Source: Candidatus Hodarchaeota archaeon
Lineage (GTDB): Archaea; Asgardarchaeota; Heimdallarchaeia; Hodarchaeales; Hodarchaeaceae
Assembly: GCA_016840305.1 (NCBI GenBank)
Contig: JAEOSP010000255.1
Coordinates: forward strand, 1 to 6,052
DNA: 6,052 bases
Direction of reading: 5' to 3'
Part shown: positions 1 to 4,181 of the stretch, piece after piece
Position numbering within the stretch: the stretch's first letter is position 1
Layout: every line of letters begins with the position of its first letter
Notes under the pieces: model-generated
Told to the model about the DNA's origin: nothing
The model's input: the letters and a program-made list of their open reading frames with translations, nothing else
Database searches by the model: none
Translations under genes and position numbers: made by a program

Positions 1-358
1 AAAATTTCCCTATGACGCGACATTTCTCTTTTGCACTCTCTTGACCAACTATATCTAGGTATCGAACCTGTTCATTTTGGATTAAATTCTTTGGTTCAAT
101 ATTCTGATCTGTATACAAATGAATTTTTGTTTTTTTAGTTATTTGTGAATCCTCGGGTTCAACATTGACAGCGCGAAAAGCATAATCAGGAAATAATAGT
201 GAATCAAATAGAAAATTTCCTTTTTTGACAACTAATCCAGCCCATTGACTTTGTGCGTAATGCTCAAAAAGAGAAGGATCATCAGTGGTCAATTGCGGAG
301 GAGCAGGTTCATCCCCTCGTAGTGGATAACCTACAGGTGCCAATACTAGTTTATTCAT
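1..358 (-). CDS. Archaeal AAA ATPase, N-terminal part (cut by window edge)
   Basis: The gene reads without a stop from an ATG at 358 down to the left edge, giving 119 complete codons. Residues 1-95 form an N-terminal region with a stretch around 48-64 (GNFLFDSLLFPDYAFRA) that looks like a small beta-rich substrate or adaptor domain. Residues 102-116 (DIVGQESAKEKCRVI) match the start of the AAA module in archaeal AAA ATPases, where a D-x-VGQ-E-AK-KC segment comes about 25-30 residues before Walker A. Walker A/B, the arginine finger and the C-terminus lie outside the window. Such proteins are hexameric ATP-driven unfoldases or remodellers; the substrate cannot be told from this. No clear Shine-Dalgarno sequence precedes the ATG. 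The AAA assignment is a family-motif call and is fairly secure; the exact subfamily is inference. Confidence 0.72.
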   Translation of the reverse strand, partial: MNKLVLAPVGYPLRGDEPAPPQLTTDDPSLFEHYAQSQWAGLVVKKGNFLFDSLLFPDYAFRAVNVEPEDSQITKKTKIHLYTDQNIEPKNLIQNEQVRYLDIVGQESAKEKCRVIGKF

Positions 359-366
359 AAGTAATG

Positions 367-378
367 CGCTTTTAAGCG
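367..378. repeat. Short perfect palindrome upstream of the AAA ATPase gene
   Basis: CGCTT, a TT spacer, then AAGCG form a perfect 5-bp inverted repeat ending 9 bp before the minus-strand ATG at 358. It would lie in the 5' leader of the AAA gene. It could be a small regulator site or a leader hairpin, but a 5-bp arm is short enough to be chance. Confidence 0.3.
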
Positions 379-438
379 ACTTAGTTTGTCTAGGTTGAAT
401 CTTCGATTGATGTCCCAAAGTTCTTTCTCGTCTCCAAA

Positions 439-446
439 TTTTTTAT
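439..446 (-). promoter_or_regulatory. Possible TATA box for the AAA ATPase gene
   Basis: On the minus strand the run ATAAAAAA, preceded by CCC, resembles an archaeal TATA box. It would place transcription start near 416 and give a leader of roughly 58 nt containing the 367-378 palindrome. This is one AT-rich run among several, so the call is weak. Confidence 0.25.
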
Positions 447-546
447 GGGTAAATAGGAAGTCTTGAATCTATTTCAAATTCTTTTTTCACTCAAATTCAA
501 AGGATATACAGGAGGGAATAATTTTTAATTTCTACAACACTAAGGC

Positions 547-554
547 CTATATAC
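547..554 (+). promoter_or_regulatory. Probable TATA box of the tRNA-Pro gene
   Basis: CTATATAC is centred about 27 bp upstream of the first tRNA base at 577, the spacing expected for an archaeal TATA box with transcription starting at or just before the mature 5' end. It overlaps the left arm of a 6-bp inverted repeat (550-555 with 563-568). Confidence 0.45.
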
Positions 555-568
555 CTGTTAAGGGTATA
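550..568. repeat. Inverted repeat in the tRNA-Pro promoter
   Basis: TATACC at 550-555 and GGTATA at 563-568 are perfect complements separated by 7 bp. The repeat overlaps the presumed TATA box and ends 9 bp before the tRNA. It may simply reflect a TATA-like sequence on each strand; a regulator site is possible but unproven. Confidence 0.35.
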
Positions 569-633
569 AAGAGACAGGGTTCGTGGTCTAGCTTGGCTAG
601 GATCCGTGCCTGGGGTGCACGAGCTCAGGGGTT

Positions 634-666
634 CGAAATTATGCTAAAAAAGAGCATAACGAAATT
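634..666 (+). repeat. Direct 7-nt repeat flanking the intron hairpin
   Basis: CGAAATT occurs at 634-640 and again at 660-666, 26 bp apart, on either side of the intron hairpin. The copies supply the two bulges and the 3' strand of the central helix. Both are exact. Confidence 0.8.
638..665 (+). other. Archaeal tRNA intron at position 59/60 with strict bulge-helix-bulge
   Basis: The pre-tRNA folds as outer T-stem 627-631/667-671 (5 bp), then a central 4-bp helix TTCG 632-635 with CGAA 660-663. Two 3-nt bulges flank it: AAA 636-638 on the 5' side and ATT 664-666 on the 3' side. An inner 7-bp hairpin pairs 639-645 with 653-659 around a 7-nt loop. This is the complete hBHBh' substrate of the archaeal splicing endonuclease. 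Cleavage after the second base of each bulge (637|638 and 665|666) removes 28 nt and restores T-loop TTCGAAT. The fold alone predicts the cut sites, and they agree with the tRNA model. Position 59/60 introns are known in some archaea but are uncommon compared with 37/38. Confidence 0.9.
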
Positions 667-830
667 CCCCTCGAACCCATGTCATTATTCTTTACCGATA
701 GGACAACTTGAAGGCTAGAATCAATCGCTTTTGATAAAATTGTGATAGGTACGTTTTTCGAATTTCTTGGAAATCCTTGTTGTAATAATACCTGTTTCTT
801 GATTCATAATATGAAGATATTACCCTTTCC

Positions 831-837
831 TATAATG
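831..837 (+). promoter_or_regulatory. Probable TATA box of ftsZ
   Basis: TATAATG preceded by a pyrimidine-rich CCCTTTCC lies 45-51 bp upstream of the ftsZ ATG. It would place transcription start near 858-860, leaving a leader of about 23 nt that contains the AGGA ribosome-binding site at 871-874. The T-rich bases after the tRNA (683-692) could end the tRNA transcript, so ftsZ probably has its own promoter. Confidence 0.4.
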
Positions 838-870
838 TTTTTGTCGGAAAGAAGTATGTAAGGACAAAGA

Positions 871-874
871 AGGA
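871..874 (+). promoter_or_regulatory. Ribosome-binding site of ftsZ
   Basis: AGGA ends 7 nt before the ATG at 882, in a GAAGGAT context complementary to the 16S rRNA 3' end. It supports 882 as the start. Confidence 0.6.
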
Positions 875-881
875 TAATCCA

Positions 882-2153
882 ATGGAGTCAATTCTGAAAG
901 ATGCTCTGAGTGGTACAGGATCGTTTAAAAATCTAGGAGATATGAAACGAGAACGAAACACTCAGTTTATACCAAATACACCAAGAATAGATGAGGAAAT
1001 CGCTGATATTTTAACGGAACGATTACCTCGTGTCCAAGTAATAGGGGTAGGCGGGGCAGGCAATAATGCTATTTATCGTTTAATAAATACAGAAGTAGAT
1101 GCAGAGTGTGTTGCAGTAAATACAGATGCACAACATTTGTTATCTACTCGAGCTCACAAAAAACTCCTCATTGGAAAAGATACTTCAAGAGGGTTTGGAG
1201 CTGGTAATAATCCTGATATTGGGGAAACAGCGGCACGTGAATCCCTGGATGACATTAAGAATATGCTTAATGCTAACATGGTCTTTATCACTTGTGGACT
1301 TGGCGGAGGAACTGGTACTGGGGCAGCTCATGTAATTGCGAGGCAAGCGAAGGAAAAAGGTGCGTTAACAGTTTCGATCTGTACTTTGCCCTTCCAGATG
1401 GAAGGTGTGAAGAGATATGAGAATGCTCGTAATGGGTTGAAGAAGCTATATGAAGCATCTGACACAGTTATTGTCGTTCCAAACGAAAAACTACTACAAC
1501 TATCTGATGATATTACTATGATGGCAGCTTTTCGTATAGCCGATGCTGTATTATTACGTGCAGTCATGGCTATTACTGAGCTAATCACTAAACCCCAGTT
1601 AATAAACTTAGATTTTGCAGATGTACAAAAAATATTATCCGAGGGAGGAATGGCAATGATTGGTTTAGGAGAGTCCGATCATCAAACAATGAAAGTAGAT
1701 GAGGCGGTTTTTGAAGCATTAAAAAATCCTTTACTAGACGACCTAGATATCAGTCGTGCGAAAAAGGGATTAATTTGTGTTTCTGGTGGTGAAAGTTTAG
1801 CTCTTAAGGATGCTGAAGAAGCGGTAATGAAAATTGCTTCAGAAATTGATAATTCTGCAGAGATTATATGGGGAGCAACCATTGATCCAGAGCTAGGGAA
1901 CAAGATTCGTATAATAGTGGTTTTGAGTGATGTTCATTCTCCTTTAACTGAAAATGATGGATTATACTATTCAAAATCTGATTTAGAATCATTATTGGCA
2001 GATTTAGATTCACCTTTTTCGGTAATAACTTCTAAAAAGAGAGAACAGAGTGAATTAGAAAAAGATTTACCCTCAGCTAGGTTCACAATTGAAGGGGAAA
2101 TGGGTGAAAGAGAATCTAAGGTTAATCGAAAGAAAAGATTTGGCTTATTCTGA
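882..2153 (+). CDS. ftsZ: Cell division GTPase FtsZ (archaeal FtsZ1 type)
   Basis: A complete 423-residue FtsZ, the tubulin-family GTPase that polymerises into the mid-cell ring. Residues 1-48 are a polar N-terminal extension starting MESILKDAL, as in archaeal FtsZ1. The nucleotide fold begins with VQVIGVGGAGNNAI (51-64). The tubulin signature GGGTGTG is at 141-147. The T7 synergy loop NLDFADV (242-248) keeps N242, D244 and D247, the residues that complete GTP hydrolysis in the next subunit. ITELITKP (231-238) and AMIGLGESD (258-266) are FtsZ1-like. Residues 352-415 form a short charged linker, and the protein ends in a basic-hydrophobic tail KKRFGLF, a plausible docking peptide for a membrane anchor such as SepF. 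One oddity is His150 after GTGAA, where FtsZs usually have proline. It is not clustered with other division genes. A T-rich tract at 2173-2196 follows. Confidence 0.96.
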   Translation: MESILKDALSGTGSFKNLGDMKRERNTQFIPNTPRIDEEIADILTERLPRVQVIGVGGAGNNAIYRLINTEVDAECVAVNTDAQHLLSTRAHKKLLIGKDTSRGFGAGNNPDIGETAARESLDDIKNMLNANMVFITCGLGGGTGTGAAHVIARQAKEKGALTVSICTLPFQMEGVKRYENARNGLKKLYEASDTVIVVPNEKLLQLSDDITMMAAFRIADAVLLRAVMAITELITKPQLINLDFADVQKILSEGGMAMIGLGESDHQTMKVDEAVFEALKNPLLDDLDISRAKKGLICVSGGESLALKDAEEAVMKIASEIDNSAEIIWGATIDPELGNKIRIIVVLSDVHSPLTENDGLYYSKSDLESLLADLDSPFSVITSKKREQSELEKDLPSARFTIEGEMGERESKVNRKKRFGLF

Positions 2154-2166
2154 TTGATTGGCGCAT

Positions 2167-2196
2167 AAAAAAACTTTTCATCTTTCTTCTTTTTTT
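2167..2196. terminator. Bidirectional A/T-run terminator between ftsZ and hypB
   Basis: Seven T at 2190-2196, in a T-rich tract starting at 2174, follow the ftsZ stop by about 37 bp and suit plus-strand termination. Seven A at 2167-2173 read as a T-run on the minus strand downstream of hypB. The two genes converge here. Confidence 0.5.
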
Positions 2197-2257
2197 ATCA
2201 AGTTATTTGGAAATATTGTATTCAGATTATTGTTTTTAAGATCCATAAGTTTTCTGA

Positions 2258-2908
2258 TTAAATGATCCCGATTTTTTCAGCAAGAAGTTTCATCCCTTCT
2301 CCTGTTTTCACACTTACCGGCAAGACTTCGAGATGTGGATACAACTCGTTTGATCCAGAAATTACCTCTTGAATATTGATATCCATTGCAGATGCCAGAT
2401 CTATCTTATTTAGGACAGCAAGTTTACTTAGCTTGAATGTTACGGGGTGTTTACGAAATACATAAGGGCCTTCAGTTACACTTGTTATAGTAATCTTTTT
2501 ATCAGCCCCAACATCTGTGGAAGATGGACAAATTAAGTTTCCAACATTCTCAACGAATATATAATCAAATTCAGCAAGGTTGATTTCTTCCAAAGCTTTT
2601 TCAATTTGAAAAGCCATCAAATGACATCCACGTCCAGTATTTATCTGAATACATGTACTTCCAAAACGTCTGATTCTCTGAGCGTCAATATCAGTTGCTA
2701 AATCACCGTTAATTACGAGAAAATTGTGAGTACCACGAAATTCGCGAGAAAAATATTCGAGGATTGATGTTTTTCCAGATCCAACGCTTCCCATTATATC
2801 AATCATCGGAATAGCATGTTTCTTCACTTTTTGACGTATTCTATCTGCAATTAGATCATTTTTTTCTTGTATTTTCCGTTCTAAGGAAATATTTATTATT
2901 TCAGGCAT
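2258..2908 (-). CDS. hypB: Hydrogenase nickel-incorporation GTPase HypB
   Basis: A SIMIBI-class GTPase that works with HypA to deliver nickel to [NiFe] hydrogenase precursors in the cytoplasm. Numbered from the ATG at 2908 (216 residues), P-loop GSVGSGKT is at 40-47, NGDLATDIDAQRI at 67-79, the metal-site motif NTGRGCHL at 90-97, VENVGNLICP at 119-128 and the guanine-specificity motif NKID at 167-170. The subunit-interface metal ligands are expected to be C95, H96 and C127, matching the positions I recall for Methanocaldococcus HypB. The N-terminus lacks the Cys or poly-His nickel-storage motif of some bacterial HypBs. An in-frame TTG at 2935 would add 9 residues, but it has no ribosome-binding site, is a rare start and would lie upstream of the predicted transcription start, so the ATG is preferred. 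The gene diverges from hypA across 69 bp. No hydrogenase subunit is in the window. Confidence 0.93.
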   Translation of the reverse strand: MPEIINISLERKIQEKNDLIADRIRQKVKKHAIPMIDIMGSVGSGKTSILEYFSREFRGTHNFLVINGDLATDIDAQRIRRFGSTCIQINTGRGCHLMAFQIEKALEEINLAEFDYIFVENVGNLICPSSTDVGADKKITITSVTEGPYVFRKHPVTFKLSKLAVLNKIDLASAMDINIQEVISGSNELYPHLEVLPVSVKTGEGMKLLAEKIGII

Positions 2909-2940
2909 CTCTTTTATCTCAAAATCAGGCCACAAAGGTT

Positions 2941-2955
2941 TTCTTAATTTCTTTT
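2941..2955. promoter_or_regulatory. Shared AT element between divergent hypB and hypA
   Basis: The only AT-rich core in the 69-bp spacer is TTCTTAATTTCTTTT. On the plus strand TTAATTT (2944-2950) would start transcription near 2973, 5 nt before the hypA ATG. On the minus strand the same bases would start hypB near 2919, about 11 nt before its ATG. Neither gene has a good Shine-Dalgarno sequence, which fits leaderless or near-leaderless messages. The two promoters would overlap, which could keep HypA and HypB output balanced. This is inferred from spacing only. Confidence 0.35.
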
Positions 2956-2977
2956 CTAGTGGAGCTCTTGACTATCA

Positions 2978-3352
2978 ATGCATGAATTCTCACTAGCTCA
3001 ATCAGTACATGAAACAATACGTTCAATTGCCGACCAGCGAAACGCAAAAGAAGTTAAGAAGATAATTCTCAAATTTGGAGCTTTCGCATTAGTTCAGGAG
3101 GATCAATTTCGATTTTGCTTTGATATAATAAAGAAAGATTCTCTAATTACTCAGAAATCTGAACTAGACATCATTTGGATTCCTGGTGAATTGCAATGCT
3201 TTGATTGCAAGTTTCAGGGAAAAATTTCAGATATTCCTTCTGAACACAATGAATTAGCACCGATATTTCAATGTCCTAAATGTAGAAGTTATTCTACCAA
3301 GATTATTTCAGGAACGGAAACTTATATCGATTCAATCGTAATTGCAGAATGA
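2978..3352 (+). CDS. hypA: Hydrogenase maturation nickel metallochaperone HypA
   Basis: A 124-residue protein of typical HypA length. It binds nickel and passes it, with HypB, to the large subunit of [NiFe] hydrogenase. The N-terminus MHEFSLAQSV carries His2 and Glu3 of the nickel site, which requires the chain to start exactly at this Met; this fixes the start at 2978. The structural zinc site has two CxxC pairs: C74/C77 (CFDC) and C99/C102 (CPKC). The C-terminal SGTETYIDSIVIAE matches the family's SG-E-x-I-x-S-I ending. There is no Shine-Dalgarno sequence in the short spacer, consistent with leaderless initiation. The gene is head to head with hypB and converges on the minus-strand gene at 3374-3859. 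In many archaea hypA and hypB are adjacent in the same direction, so this divergent layout is a variation. Confidence 0.93.
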   Translation: MHEFSLAQSVHETIRSIADQRNAKEVKKIILKFGAFALVQEDQFRFCFDIIKKDSLITQKSELDIIWIPGELQCFDCKFQGKISDIPSEHNELAPIFQCPKCRSYSTKIISGTETYIDSIVIAE

Positions 3353-3360
3353 TCATTCAG

Positions 3361-3368
3361 AAAAAAAA
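3361..3368 (-). terminator. T-run terminator of the 161-residue protein gene
   Basis: Eight A on the plus strand read as T8 on the minus strand, starting 5 bp after the stop codon at 3374-3376. Archaeal RNA polymerase terminates at such runs. Confidence 0.5.
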
Positions 3369-3373
3369 CTAGT

Positions 3374-3859
3374 TCATTTGACATTTACATTTATTCGATT
3401 GTTTTTGGAATCTAAAACACAATGAAACGCTGCTTTACTCTGTGATGGAACAACCAAAGACTCATTTATCTCCCAGCTTACTCGAATAAGTTGGCCCACA
3501 AATGTATTTTCCTCAAGTACTGGTTCTCCTTGCATAACTACCATGGAATTATCTTCTCTACTCACAAATAATATGTTATTTTTCTTTTGAGGTTCAACTA
3601 TCATTCCATCTAAAGGAGAAATTTCTTCTCGAATCTCAAATCCTTTAGAGATCCATTTTATTCTTGTTCTTATCCCACTACTTTTCATTTGCTGAAAAAT
3701 CATAATTTTCACCCCCGAAATAATAAATCCAATTTTATCTGGATCTTCCTCTGAGTCTAAAACCTTGTAACCAGTTACTTGAAAACCAGGGGATTTGTCC
3801 ATTGCTAATGGATTCAATGAACAATGAATTTTATGCACAGTAATTTTTTTTCCAGCCAT
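3374..3859 (-). CDS. Unrecognised 161-residue protein
   Basis: I do not recognise the family. From the ATG at 3859 the protein starts MAGKKITVHKIHCSLNPLAM. It has no signal peptide or membrane segment, and its alternating hydrophobic/polar strands (43-56, 95-100, 106-113, 120-134) suggest a mostly beta, soluble fold. It has two cysteines (13, 147), not arranged as a metal motif, and no nucleotide-binding signature. The start is well supported: GGAG at 3868-3871 lies 8 nt upstream, and a TATA box at 3901-3910 predicts transcription from about 3880. That excludes the in-frame TTG at 3892 and makes the ATG at 3883 unlikely. It converges on hypA with 21 bp between stops. Proximity to hypA does not by itself imply a hydrogenase role, because the genes are not co-transcribed. 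Confidence 0.75.
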   Translation of the reverse strand: MAGKKITVHKIHCSLNPLAMDKSPGFQVTGYKVLDSEEDPDKIGFIISGVKIMIFQQMKSSGIRTRIKWISKGFEIREEISPLDGMIVEPQKKNNILFVSREDNSMVVMQGEPVLEENTFVGQLIRVSWEINESLVVPSQSKAAFHCVLDSKNNRINVNVK

Positions 3860-3867
3860 ACTTAATA

Positions 3868-3871
3868 CTCC
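3868..3871 (-). promoter_or_regulatory. Ribosome-binding site that fixes the start at 3859
   Basis: On the minus strand GGAG lies 8 nt before the ATG at 3859. The upstream in-frame candidates at 3883 and 3892 have nothing comparable. Confidence 0.6.
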
Positions 3872-3900
3872 AAAAGATATCATTGCATACAAGAATTGAT

Positions 3901-3910
3901 TAATTTATAA
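3901..3910 (-). promoter_or_regulatory. TATA box for the 161-residue protein gene
   Basis: The minus strand reads TTATAAATTA, close to the archaeal TATA consensus. Transcription would start about 27 bp downstream, near 3880, giving a leader of about 20 nt that contains the GGAG site. Confidence 0.5.
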
Positions 3911-4114
3911 TTAATGACAAATTCTTTGAAATAAACTCAATATATTCCTGTTTATGTATTCGTTTATGTTGTACAAATTCATAGATACTTTACTTCTATA
4001 CGTAGAATGATCCACCAATTATTTTCCTGTATCGATGACACTTTGTTACTTTAGTATTACTTATATGAGATAATTAAATCTTTACATTCTATTAATAGTA
4101 CCAGTATGCAATTT

Positions 4115-4167
4115 AATTTCGAATAGATCTAAATATGTAGCAGCAATCAATTTAGAATAGATATCAA
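4115..4167 (+). repeat. Imperfect tandem repeat upstream of the deacetylase-like gene
   Basis: AATTTCGAATAGATCTAAA (4115-4133) and AATTTAGAATAGATATCAA (4149-4167) share 13 of their first 14 bases and are offset by 34 bp, about three helical turns. The second copy overlaps the probable TATA element. Two same-face copies next to a promoter resemble operator sites, though the AT-richness makes chance similarity possible. Confidence 0.45.
4151..4159 (+). promoter_or_regulatory. Probable TATA box of the deacetylase-like gene
   Basis: TTTAGAATA is centred 27 bp before the ATG at 4182, so the message would be leaderless. No Shine-Dalgarno sequence precedes the ATG, in agreement. Confidence 0.4.
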
Positions 4168-4181
4168 CTAGTGGTATAATT

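Larger units (their letters stand above)
577..679 (+). tRNA. tRNA-Pro(GGG) with a 28-nt T-loop intron
   Basis: The acceptor stem pairs 577-583 with 672-678 over 7 perfect base pairs, with discriminator A679 and no encoded CCA. The D-arm is 586-589 with 600-603 (G10-U25 wobble), and the loop holds G18G19 at 595-596 and A21 at 599. The anticodon stem is 605-609 with 617-621, perfect. The loop at 610-616 is CTGGGGT, giving anticodon GGG (612-614) with G37, typical of proline tRNAs that read CCC/CCU. The variable region is 622-626. The T-stem pairs 627-631 with 667-671, but 35 nt separate its strands instead of 7. Removing 638-665 leaves the canonical T-loop TTCGAAT. The spliced tRNA is 75 nt. 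There is no intron at the usual 37/38 site. Maturation would need the splicing endonuclease, RNA ligase and CCA-adding enzyme. Confidence 0.93.
3911..4181. other. AT-rich intergenic region upstream of the deacetylase-like gene
   Basis: The spacer between the divergent genes runs from 3860 to 4181 (322 bp). Apart from the minus-strand promoter (3868-3910), the tandem repeat at 4115-4167 and the probable plus-strand TATA at 4151-4159, I see no gene, tRNA or strong hairpin here. Stops are frequent in all frames that I read. Confidence 0.5.

Noticed and set aside
511..516. Strong Shine-Dalgarno-like GGAGGG upstream of the tRNA
   Set aside because: No start codon follows at a usable distance and the next bases contain stops; probably coincidental.
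577..679. tRNA as a pseudogene broken by an insertion in the T-loop
   Set aside because: All stems pair perfectly and the inserted segment folds into a strict bulge-helix-bulge whose excision restores a canonical T-loop.
811..861. 16-codon frame (MKILPFPIMFLSERSM) just upstream of ftsZ as a leader peptide
   Set aside because: It has no ribosome-binding site and spans the probable ftsZ TATA box, so it would lie mostly upstream of the transcription start.
1126..1903. Frames overlapping ftsZ in other phases (1126-1335 plus, 1328-1588 minus, 1682-1903 minus)
   Set aside because: They lie wholly inside the clearly coding ftsZ frame and their translations are low-complexity shadows with no motif.
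3860..3892. Longer start (TTG at 3892) for the 161-residue protein
   Set aside because: It lies upstream of the transcription start predicted from the TATA box at 3901-3910, while the ATG at 3859 has a well-spaced GGAG.
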